Below, piece after piece: positions 13,638 through 24,400 of a DNA stretch of 64,000 nucleotides; within the stretch, counting starts at the first letter, position 1, and the number at the start of each line of letters is the position of its first letter. Source of the stretch: Brevipalpus yothersi (taxonomy: Eukaryota > Arthropoda > Arachnida > Trombidiformes > Tenuipalpidae); assembly GCA_003956705.1 (NCBI GenBank), contig QZCP01000590.1, positions 124,001-188,000 on the forward strand, written 5' to 3'. A model generated the notes under the pieces. It had not been told where the DNA came from. It made no database searches and saw nothing but the letters and a program-made list of their open reading frames with translations. Both the position numbers and the translations under genes were made by a program.

Positions 13638-13854
13638 AATATAGCACTCACCCGCGAAAAGATCAAACCAGCCATGAATTGACCACTTTTGTTATCACAT
13701 ATGATCTATCAGCCACCTGAATACGTTCATTAAAACTCATTCACCGCCCTGAATGAACTCATATTTTCAAAGAAAACGTTCTTTGTATCGAGATTTAATG
13801 GCTGAACAGCATTGGTTTGGGGGTGAGTTTGATAAATCTATTCACAAATTCCTG

Positions 13855-13925
<71 letters not shown>

Positions 13926-14084
13926 TTGATGAAAAAACATCGATTCCACGACTTCATAGAAATAACTAGGTGTTGTTATCGTCAGATTTTCTTATTTCTC
14001 TGTGTTAATGATACTTTCAATTTATACCCTCCGCTGTTGTTTCTACAGAAGAAAATATTCTCTTTAATAAATTCAATACATTGA
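13638..14084. other. 3' flank of VPS13 copy 1 with (GA)n run
   Basis: Lies between the convergent VPS13 copy 1 stop and the orphan receptor exon. It contains a long GA dinucleotide run at 13858-13919. No gene recognised. Confidence 0.6.
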
Positions 14085-14341
14085 TTATTGTGTTCTTCTA
14101 AACCAGACTATTTCACACAGAAGGATGAGGAAAGAGAGAATTAATCCAGCCAGAAGAAGTAAGAAGAGTTGAATGATGTTTGGAGTTCCAATCTGGAGCC
14201 AATCTTCTCTCTCAAATGGATCCTTATTGTGGATGCATTTCCATTTCTCATGGGAATTATCATGACCCTCCAAAGCGTCCATCACGATCGATCTCATGGA
14301 TGTCTTACTCACAACATGAGCCTCAAATATATGTTCTCGCC
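14085..14341 (-). pseudogene. Orphan duplicate of ionotropic-receptor terminal exon
   Basis: Reading minus from a plausible acceptor (TTTTCTCAG, exon from 14341), the frame encodes EHIFEAHVVSKTSMRSIVMD, then CIHNKDPFEREDWLQIGT, and ends with a transmembrane segment (LFLLLLAGLILSFLILLCE) and a stop. This parallels the last exon of the receptor gene at 15209-15461 (MFEAHS..., CIYDKDPFERENWLQIGT, LLLFLFCGIILSALMHLCEF) almost residue by residue. No matching upstream receptor exon was found between 14342 and 15208, only very weak resemblance near 14926-15126. In the intact gene the exon is entered in phase 2; here only phase 1 keeps the frame open. It is therefore best read as a leftover of a tandem duplication or an unused terminal exon. 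The frame itself is uninterrupted. Confidence 0.6.
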
Positions 14342-15208
14342 CTGAGAAAAGTCAATCAGTTCTCACTGGGAAGGTATCAAAGTCGATTAAAAATATATAA
14401 CACCTGTCTTCAAATCCAATGATGGGTATAATATTGAGGGCTATCTATTGATCATAATCGGTCAATAGAGAAACAATAGTGGACCAGATGAATGGAAATC
14501 TCAATATACGATTTACTCGATTACAGATCCCATGTCTTTCATGATGCTGCATTATTCATGAGGCCATGAAAATTGGTCAGAAAAACAATGGATTGTTTCG
14601 GACCAATGATGAGTCAAAATATAATCAACGAAATTGAAGAGCCTCAGCTACCCATAGAAGATAGATTTTATATCGATGATCTCTTCTTCGTCTTCTCCAT
14701 GTTCTTGAGTTCGATAATTTTGTTACGCAATTTTTAACCCACTTTCAAGATCCAAAGTCCGTCCCTGATATCCACCGAGGAGTATACTATAATAACACTA
14801 TAGTATGGTTGAAAAGATAATGATCTTGATGAGAATTTTCAAACCAGACGAATGTTGAGGAAAAATTCGAAAATTGTGACATCTGTTTTAACACCTCTTA
14901 ATGAGTATGATGCTGACGATGAGTATCATTTCATCATCATTTCAAACATCACTGCATTGCGTGAATACAGGTCTAGATACATGATTGACACAGTTTTGAG
15001 CCCTCGACAATCATAGAGAATAGAGCATTCGAATAGTTTCCACAAGTACTCCATTGGAAGAAAAAGAGTATCTTTCATGAAACGAATGAAGAAAACTGGT
15101 ATGTCATTTATTTTTGTGCAGATCAATCACCCTGATTATTATTGAATGAATACATGAATCTCTTACGAGGTTAAAATTTTTCTGCCTTTTAGCAGAATGC
15201 GTAAGTTA

Positions 15209-17052
15209 TTAGGTTCTCCTATGCCGTGTGAACTCACACAGATGCATGAGAGCAGACAAAATTATTCCACAAAAAAGAAACAATAGAAGTTGACTCATAT
15301 TTATTGTTCCAATTTGGAGCCAATTTTCCCTTTCAAATGGATCCTTATCGTAAATGCATTTTCCCTTCTCCGAAGGATTATCATAAACTCTGAAACTATC
15401 CATGACTAGAGATTTCATAATTGCATCATTGAAGCTGTGGGCCTCAAACATTGCCTTAATCCTGTTGAAATTGAATGAGAAAGTTGATACAACATTAAAA
15501 ATTAATTCTTTTGATGAGAATGAACTAATAAATCCGATATTCCTCTATTCTAACCTTGATTCGAGAGTTAATTTCTTGTAATTCTTACACGAATCATTCC
15601 GCAAGTGATATGGATAGCTGAGTAACTCCCAGCTGACGACTTCGCTTCCAGTATGCATCTTTCTCCCTTTATTTGGAAAGAATTGTCCACAAGAGTGTAA
15701 TCTCATGAAATCTGAGATCAATTCATAAACAAAGCCTACCACTGGCCTCTTTGAATATTCTTCAGCCACAGAGAAAGTATAAAAAATGTCATTATCCACT
15801 AGACATTTATCGAGGCCCATTGCTTGAGCTTTTTGCCATATTTTCCGCTTGATGGGAGAAGGACTTTGTGGAAACATCTCATGAACTCCACCAAATTTTC
15901 GCCATACAGGTCGGACCTTAGAGGCTCGAGGATCCAGTATATCTTCGAGTTTATCGATTGTGAAGGGTTTCTCACCGATAATCAAATCGGTACTGATCAT
16001 AGAATTGAGGAATGCAACAAGAAAAAATATGAGGAAAGCAACACTTGCTGCGAGAATCCTCAAGTTTCCGAACATTGCTGGAGAGAAATCTTGCAGTAAT
16101 ATCAATTTCAGTGTAGACCAGACATTTGTCTTCAGTAGTCTCAAAATATCTTTACTAGACCAATCCGAAGCTAAGAGCCCTCTGATCAGTAGTGCTGTCA
16201 AAATGATCAGTCCACAACAGACCAAGAGGTCCCAATTCAATAGATTGAGAACATCTTTCGATTTTATCTCAATTTCAGGAACGGCGGATACCATGACAAT
16301 TTTCTGCTCAGCTACAATTGGAGTTAGCTGACCAATTTGCAGATTTGATGTGTATGGTACAAATACCGGCAATAGCTCAGCTTTCTGTGGGAAAGAAGCG
16401 ATCATCAATGAATTATAGTAGAATTGAGAACGATTTTTTCGTTTGAATTGCCTTCTTTGTTCTGATAGAAATTTAAAGCTAGGCAATTGAGAAAGTTGAT
16501 GGCCATGTTGATCTTTGTATCCAACAAGACATAATTAAATGAGACAGATTTCATCGAAAAAATTAATCAACCAGTAACATTCTCATAGACAAGTCTGCAT
16601 ACTGTATGTACTCGCTGTTTTATATAAATTAATGATTGAATAGAGTCAATTCTAAGTCACTAAAAGTGCCTTATCAAAAAGTTGAGTGAACTTACGTTTT
16701 CTGGAAAAAGCCTCTCCGCATCAATTTTCGATAGCTGACCAGCATCGAATGCAATCAATCTGAGAGAACTGTTAAGAAAAAAGGATTTTTCACCAAATAA
16801 ACTCCTTGAGATGAATTTTAATCGTATTACCCATAACTTTTATTGAGCCACATGAGGAGTATTCGAATAGCTCGTAAGTTTGCCGTTATTTTTCCTTCTT
16901 CTACATCAGCCACCAGCAAAGGTGGAGCCTGGTGAGAAAATATGTTGAAAAAATTCTCTCATCTCATTTATACACCATTTTTGTCAACAATTGAATTTCA
17001 ATTTACTTTTTTTTGTTGATCATTTACTCACCGAACCTATAGCAAAGGTCAT
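15209..17052 (-). CDS. Divergent ionotropic receptor (IR/iGluR family)
   Basis: Minus-strand model: 17052-17032 (ATG), 16928-16831, 16768-16696, 16512-16432, 16384-15555 and 15461-15209, total 451 aa. The first three and last exons have good splice signals and matching phases. The 16512 and 16384 boundaries are uncertain: the intron between them would be only 47 bases, and the frame is also open through it. The protein lacks the large amino-terminal domain of synaptic glutamate receptors. It has a short ligand-binding S1 part (RILLMWLNKSYG, LRLIAFDAGQL), M1 (WDLLVCCGLIILTALLI), a re-entrant pore segment (WSTLKLILLQDFSPAMFGN), M3 (ILAASVAFLIFFLVAFLNSM), an S2 lobe and a final transmembrane helix (LLLFLFCGIILSALMHLCEF). 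The canonical SYTANLAA sequence after M3 is replaced by NSMISTDLI. This layout is that of arthropod chemosensory IRs, which are ligand-gated cation channels. It lies between the two VPS13 copies on the opposite strand. Confidence 0.75.
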
Positions 17053-17459
17053 GTTACAAATCATAATGAGAATTGTTCAATTTATCTCGAATACACTTGA
17101 AAAAAAGGATTGTAGTTGAAAATTTTTATGAGGTTAGTTGTGGTACCTGAGAAAGATTCCCAGTGTAAGTGTGCAAGAGTCTATATAAAAATGATGTAAA
17201 AGTGAATGATGATCTAACTATGCACTACCGTATATATAGATGTATACATACACGCAGATAGACTAATATAGTACACTAATATAGAGGGTATAGTATTTAC
17301 TCCTTTTAGAATATAATACAGCTATGTTTCAATGTAACTAATTTCACCATGTTGGTGGAGCAGAGAGGTTTATCAAATGAACGAAGAGGGATTTCAGGTA
17401 TATAAGATAAAGGGATGAAGAAAAAAAGGATGTGCAAGCATCAAACTTTAATAAGTTAA

Positions 17460-17813
17460 TTAGTAGTAACCTTTGTGTGAACAGGTATATATCTTGGGAT
17501 CTCGTAGGAATCTTTTCATAAATTTGGAGCATGGCTCACATGAATATTGTCCAAAACGTCGCTGGACATGTGGATAATATTTAGTAGCATTGAAAATTGA
17601 GCAAGTTTTGATACCGGGTCTTCGGCAGCTCATTCCTTTGATTCTTGTTGCTGTTGATGTTGCTGATGAACGACCGTTAAAATTGATGCTGTTGTTGTTG
17701 TTATTATTATTACTTGTGATTGCAAATGATATCGATGATGGAAGAATTACTGGGTTTAGGTTTATAGGTACACCCAGTAGTGAGGAATAGGTGAGAGAAG
17801 ATATACTTGATGC
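17460..17813 (-). CDS. Cys-rich exon resembling first half of a nuclear-receptor DNA-binding domain
   Basis: Frame open on the minus strand from 17813 to the TAA at 17462-17460. It reads a Ser/Ile-rich part, an Asn repeat (SNNNNNNNS), a Ser/Thr linker, then MSCRRPGIKTC, ATKYYPHVQRRFGQYSCEPC, SKFMKRFLRDPKIYTCSHKG. The segment FGQYSCEPCSKFMKRF with C-x2-C-x15-C matches the spacing of the nuclear-receptor finger (FG..TCEGC..FFKR...YTC). The two upstream Cys are wrongly spaced (C-x7-C-x20-C instead of C-x2-C-x13-C), so the fold may be altered or the match coincidental. The end AAA-G|GT could be a phase-1 donor, although GTTACT is weak; without splicing the frame ends in YY-stop. No second finger was found below it. 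A secreted Cys-rich protein is an alternative reading. Confidence 0.35.
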   Translation of the reverse strand, partial: ASSISSLTYSSLLGVPINLNPVILPSSISFAITSNNNNNNNSINFNGRSSATSTATRIKGMSCRRPGIKTCSIFNATKYYPHVQRRFGQYSCEPCSKFMKRFLRDPKIYTCSHKGYY

Positions 17814-17820
17814 TTAACAT

Positions 17821-18254
17821 GGCGAAGGTGATAGTTGGAAGGCATTAGATTATGTCACTGTAAGGACTTTGGTTGCTGATTTGAATCGATGGCAATCGAG
17901 AAAATTGATGATGATAATTAAAGAAATGCTCGATTACTATCAACAAATGAGGATTCTAAATTTCAATTCAAAAGCCTAACAGAATTCTGGAATACCATTG
18001 TTGGGTTTGCGGTGGAAGAAAACGAATTGATTTAAGTCCTTCAATATTTTGTGCCATCTTCCACCCAATTGGATCAATCTACAATTCGAACCTTTTCAGA
18101 CTGTTATGAAGCTGTTAATCATTCCATCGATTGTGTTTCGAAAAAGTTCTAGACCTTCCATGAGGGACAAAGAGAAGTTCATCAACACCTTTGCTACATG
18201 CTACACCATAATGAGCTTTGTTTGTCTACTATCCTTACTTTTATTGTGATTTAT
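17821..18254 (+). pseudogene. Broken open frames resembling a small Cys-containing protein
   Basis: Two overlapping plus-strand frames look protein-like. One runs 17821-17979 (GEGDSWKALDYVTVRTLVAD, then NRWQSRKLMMIIKEMLDYYQ). The other begins near 17928 and continues after TAA and TAG stops with SLTEFWNTIVGFAVEENELI, then STQLDQSTIRTFSDCYEAVN, HSIDCVSKKF-stop and HEGQREVHQHLCYMLHHNEL. Connecting them needs a frame change and two stop codons, so this is either a decayed gene or separate exons. CAG at 18089-18091 could be an acceptor giving a last exon ending ...DCVSKKF-stop. Family not recognised. The minus strand here also has short open frames, so the coding strand is uncertain. Confidence 0.2.
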
Positions 18255-18482
18255 TATTGAATAAATTTACCCTGTAAACTTATCACCTTATTTGTGTCTT
18301 AAACTGCTGTGATTCAATCATATTGTCATCCACCAGCCGTTATGTCTCATGCTGAATCATTATTATGATAACTGATCTCAGAATTTCGACAACAATAATT
18401 CTCAATTCACTCTAGTGTCCATTGTACCATCCATCTATTCCAATAATTATCAATTATTTGGAATAACTAATTTTTGTACAGC

Positions 18483-21400
18483 ATGTTTGATTCAATAGTA
18501 ACTAATTTCCTGAACAAATACGTGAAGGACTATGTCGAGGAATTTACATCTGACAATTTATCCATCAGTGTCTTATCAGGTCAGTATGAATGATCATGGT
18601 ATCGATTCGAATTTCAATTGTTCAAATATCACTTTATTTTCATCTGATTTCGAGCTTTCTTCGATTCATCACTGAGAAGAACATGAATTAGATTAAGAAT
18701 TTTTTTGGAATTCATATTTGATATCATATTGATTTTTCATATCTTTTCATTTCCAAACAGGGACTGTTGAGCTGAGCAATTTGTTTCTCAGGAAGGATTC
18801 ACTGACAAATCTCAATCTTCCAATTCGTCTTCTGTTTGGATATCTTGAAAAAGTAACTGTGGAAGTTCCATATCTTACTTTACAAAGTAATCCAGTGATC
18901 GTAAGGGTTCGCAGAGTTTTCCTTCTAGTGGGTCCAAGATCGGGTAAGAACAATTTTGGACATAGATTTTCTAGCAGAATTCATGATTGAAATTTTATTT
19001 TCAGCTGATATGAAGTATAATGAGAGGAAAGAGAAGGCTGCTGAATTAGCAGCGAAGAGAAATAAAATAGCTCTAATTGAGAAGAACATAGAATTGGCTC
19101 TCAGTGGTAAGCTTGCTTGGTTATCAAGTTGGAGTGATCATCATTAATTAATTATCGATACTTCTCTTTCTCTTCATTCATCTGATTTTGACCAATTGAA
19201 TCACAGAGCGTGGTCATCCTGATCCATTGGCTTCAGATCTTTTAGGAGGAATCGTAAAAAATCTGCAGGTTACTGTTGACGATATCCACATTTGCTACGA
19301 AGATGTCAAAACAAAGCCAGAGTTTCCGTTTTCTTTTGGTAAGTTTGGGTTTCCATGAATGAAATCCAGTGGTATTATAATCAGAAATTTGAAATCGTAA
19401 TTCTTTTCCCAGGTCTCACTCTCAAAAGGCTCACAATTCAGCTCTCTGAGTTGTTAACTCCCAGAAAATCAGATAAATGCACTGTAGATTATTTCAGGAA
19501 AGACATTATTCTACAATTTATATCTATGTATTGTAATTGTAGTAAAAAATCGAAATTCAAGGTTCAACAACCAAGGAAAACTCTCATAAGATCTTTCCTA
19601 GAACAGATAGCTTATGAGGGTTACAAGCCGAGAGTAAACTATGTCCTCAGTCCAAGTGTGATAATACTCTCAATATGGCTCAATAGAAAGCCTGAGGAAA
19701 CCAACTATTCTATTCCCAAGGTTGATATCGATCTGTTTATCGATGATCTCGATGTGAAAGTTAATGGCCAACAATTAGACAGCGCTATAATACTCGCGGA
19801 TACCATGGGTCGTTCAGGATTAGCCAAAAAATTCAAAAAATGGAAGCCCAAGCAACGTGTGATGGATCATCCACGTGCTTGGTGGAGATTCGCCATCAAG
19901 TCAGTCATTGAATCCAAATTGGCAGCCAAGCGAAAGTGGTCCTGGTCATACATAAAAATGTATCATGGAAAGGTCAAAGAGTATGAGACTGTGTATCTTC
20001 AACATCTGATGGAAGCATCTGTGGAAGATAAGTTGGATGAATTGGAAGCATTATTGGATATTCATATTATAGTTTACATTCGGAAAGAAGTGAAAATGAA
20101 GATGGAAAAACAGCAGGAACAGAAGAAAGATGAGGATACAGGAATTATGTCTTGGTTTTCAAGTTCTAAAGATGATGATATGTTACAAATGTTCCAGCAA
20201 CAATTATCATCAGATGACAAAGAGCAATTGGTAAAGGCAATGAATGCCAAACCAATCGATTTTCCAGAAGCATATGAAGCATACCTCGTTAGCGTGACCA
20301 CAGCTACCATCAAATTTTGTCTTATTGATAAATCAATCACCAAAAAGGTTCTCTCATTTGCAATGGATAATCTTACCACCAATCTCAAATATCGACCCAC
20401 CACTCAAGGAATCAATGCTCAAGTAGGAATTGAAGATATCTCACTGAGAGGAGTCAATAGAAATGATATGATCATCAATAAAACTGAAGGAGACTTTTTG
20501 CAACTAACAGCGGAAACAAATCCTATGGACAAGGATTATGACCTAAGTTTGATAGTTAAATTACGAAAAATGGATCTGGTTGTCCATACTCCAACGGCAT
20601 TCGAAATTATGGGAATGTTCGCAAACGAAGATAAAGAACAGCTACCAACTAAGCCTCAGACTGAATCTAGAGTAAGGCTTAAGAAGGTGAAGAAAAGAAA
20701 TGCACCAGCTTTGAAAAAGTCAATCAAAAAAGCTTCCATATTGAATATGGATATTTTGATTGAGCCTATCACCATTATTGTACCAGAAAAGGGTAGCTTG
20801 GAGGAGGCGCAAGATATATTGGTTCTGTGTTCAGGTAAACTTCAGATAACTTCATCCGGAGAAAGCAAAGAGATGCCAGAACAAGCGAAGCAAACTGAAT
20901 CGAAACTTATTCAAACTTTGAGACAAAAAGCATACGAAACTCTGAAAGTCAATATTTCGGGAACCAAGCTTATCTTGGCTCCCAAGACTGATTTAGAAAA
21001 TGTTCTCAAAGCTTCCGAAGCACAACAAATTGAACACATCCTGCAACCTTTCGAGCTCGATGTCAACATAATGCGCTCCTACATTCCAAATGATCCGGAG
21101 ATACCTCTTGCAAAAATCAAATGCAACATCCCTGGAATATCTCTCGAAACGAAACAGTCTTCTGTGGTACGTATTGTCAAACTATTGGTGAGCATCACTC
21201 CTCCAGCAAAAAAATCAGCATCCAAAGTGGTGATGCGTAAGTATACTGATATTGTTTCATTTCATCTTACTTCACTAATTCACAACAATCAATCAAGTGT
21301 TAATATGATTGTGACGTAAAATTTTACCACTATTCCAGGCACAGCATCGCTAGAAAGTTCTCCAGAAGAGGATAAAGCACACGCGGAAGTTGCAAAAGAG

Positions 21401-24400
21401 GTGAAAGATGTAAGTGAGCCTACCAAGTCAAAATCGAAAAAAGGAAGTAAAGCTAGTTCGAAGAGCAAGAGAAAGTCAAGAAAAGAATCTCGTGTGGTCA
21501 AAGGTCAAATAGTGGAGGTTGTTTTCGCCTTTGTTCTTGGAAAAATTTCTTGTGTTATTAAAACGGAAGATAATCAAGATTTATTCAACTTCTGCTTGGA
21601 CACCCTGAATGCAAACGTTGAAAAGAAGACTTCCGATTTGATTGCCAATGTTTTCCTTGCAAATCTGGCTATCAAGGGTCTGGATAAAAAGGAAACGATT
21701 GAAATTTTTGAAGCAACAAAATCGAAAAATTTGATCCAAATTAAATTTGAGAAGATCGGCAAAAAGACTAAACTGAAAATAGAGATGTCAGGCTTCGTCT
21801 TGATGATCGTAATCGATTATTTAGTACGCATCACTCAAGATTTGCAGAATGAATTGAAAAAACTTCCTCAACAGCCTAAAAAACATAAACCTCGAGTTGT
21901 CAAGGCGTCAAAAGGCAAAAAGAAGAAAGATATATCACTACAAAGTCCATCAAAAATTAAGAAATTGAAAAAATCAAATTCACTACCAAATCTACCATCG
22001 CTGGTCTTCATCTTTCGGATGCCTCAAATTGACATCTTCATTCTAGAATCGTTGAGCGGTGAAGATCCATTGGCATTTGTTTTCGGTGCTTCGGCTAATA
22101 TTGATCTGAAAACCGAAGGCAAGTCCCTGAATGCTCATGGAGGAATCCATCAGGTGCAACTTGGATTGACTAGTCTGAAAAAATTTCAATCAAGTAGACA
22201 CGTTGATTGGTATATTCTCAGTCCTTTTGGGCTCAATTTTAAGGGTGAAACTAGTGGCACTCAATCGCAGAAGATCAATATGCAACTTGTTTCCCAAGAG
22301 GAAGGAAATGAAGAGGACATTAATGATGTGAAAATTATCATCTCTCCGTTTATCATGCAAAGAATTATATCACTTGGAAAACCTGTGACTGATAGTAAAC
22401 AAGAGAATGAACCGAAACCCAAAGAAGAGCCTGCTGAAGATACATCAAAAGAAGCGGCAAAATTTTTTTCACCAAAGCCTATCAATACTAATGAGCATGA
22501 ATTTCTCACGAAAGATGTGAACGTTGTTGGTGATGAAGATGATCAAGATTTAGCACCACCAAGTGCTGAGATTGGAGATGATTCGACAGATAAACAACAG
22601 TTATGTTTGGAAATCAATTCGTTCACAGTTGTGGTCGAATCAGGAGGCCAAGATTCACAGGCTTTGATCAAATTTTTTTCCTCTCACACCATTATTGTGG
22701 ACGATTGGGCTGAAAATGATCTTCGATTTTCTCTTAACAGCTCGTTTCATATGATATTTTACAATGAAAATAAGTTTGCATGGGAACCAATTATTGAGAA
22801 AGTGGATGATAAGCCATGGCAAATTGAAATCAAAGCAAAAATGAAGAAAGAGGAAAGCCGTTTACTTGTCCTTTTGAGAGCACAATTTCCATTAGAATTA
22901 TGTATAAGTAAATCAGCACTTTCAATGATCGCTGATCTACCAAAAGCTTTAATTGCTGGATTGAAGGCAGACAAAGAGGAAGAATTGATACGGAATACAA
23001 TTGAGATTTCAAATTTCACTGGAATGGCGCTACAAATTGGTTTTGATGATGATAACTATGTGATTGATGATAAACATAAAGAACATTCAGAATCGAAAGA
23101 GGAGTCGAAAGAAGGATCAAAAGAAGGGTCAAAAGAGGGGTCGAAAAAGGAATCAAAAGAAGAGCCGAAAAAGGGATCAAAAGAGGAGCCAAAAAAGGGA
23201 TCAAAAGAGGAGCCCAAAAAAAGATCAAGAGAGGAGCCAAAAGATGATGGCCTTTTATCGGTCGAAGAAGGTGCTACAATTAATCTTGTTCGGATAAGAG
23301 AATTGTCAAGTATAAAGGAGAACAAGATCACTTGCTACATTAATTATGAAGATCAATCGCTCACTTTACCTCTGTACTTGACACGAGGTGGACCAAGAGC
23401 ATTCGGATTCCCCGAACCGAATGAACGTGGAATGGAATTTGAATGGACCTTCAAGATGGAAAAACGAGGCTTACTGAGTAAAGTGCTCACATTTGGTACC
23501 AAAGTTATGCTTGTCAGTTATTTTGATGAGCCATTGGAAATATATTGTACCAATGTCGAATCAGATGGGCATACAGGCAGCAAAGCGGAACTTGAGGACA
23601 AAGGTAAAAGTGAAGGAAAAAAGAAAAAAGAAGGTAGAAGAAAAAGCGAGAGCAAAAGAAAAAGTGAAGATAAAGGGAAAAGTGAAAGCAAGGAAAAAAT
23701 CGAAGACAAGAAAAAATTTTTGTGGGAAATTCCAGCTGATTTGAGGTATTATTTGCCAGTTAATATTCTTTATGCTAAAGGTGATGATAAAAAGATATAC
23801 ATCAAGCCATCAAATTATAATGATTCTGATAAAGGAATCTCATGGGATCCAGACAGTGTGTCAGACTATCCTCTAATGACAATCAAATGTGAATCCCCCA
23901 AAAGAGATGAAAATTTTTTCATCCGAGTGAAAAGAAGTATGAAACCAATACATTTTGGAGCTGACCTCAGAGTATCATCAGATCATCAATTTACAACCAT
24001 AGAACTTTTTCCCATGATGCGAATTCGAAATTTGCTACCCATTCCGATTTCAATGAATCTGGTAGATAAGAGTGAAGGTGGTGGTGGAAGAAAATTAACA
24101 ATGAAACCAGGACAAGTGGAAAAAGTTTCACACATTGATTTCGAAAGAGATCATGAAATATCTTTCAAAATCAGCAATTATTTAGATCAAGAATGGACAA
24201 GTAAAACAACGTTTCCTGGCGATTGGACGGATAAAAACAATCAAACGTTAATTCTCAAATTCAATTCATCCAAGGATGAAGAGGAGGAAGAAGGATCACT
24301 CAGCTTGGCTATCAATTTTGCTGAAGAAGAAGAAGATAAGTGTCGAATTGCTTCAATATTTTCACCATTTTGGATGGTCAATAATACAGGCAAAAAATTG

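Noticed and set aside
15960..16331. 123-residue plus-strand frame
   Set aside because: Antisense of the ionotropic-receptor exon, which has clear membrane and pore segments.
17590..17790. Plus-strand frame with a Leu run
   Set aside because: Antisense of the Asn-repeat and Cys-rich minus-strand exon; the Leu run comes from a GTT/TTA repeat.
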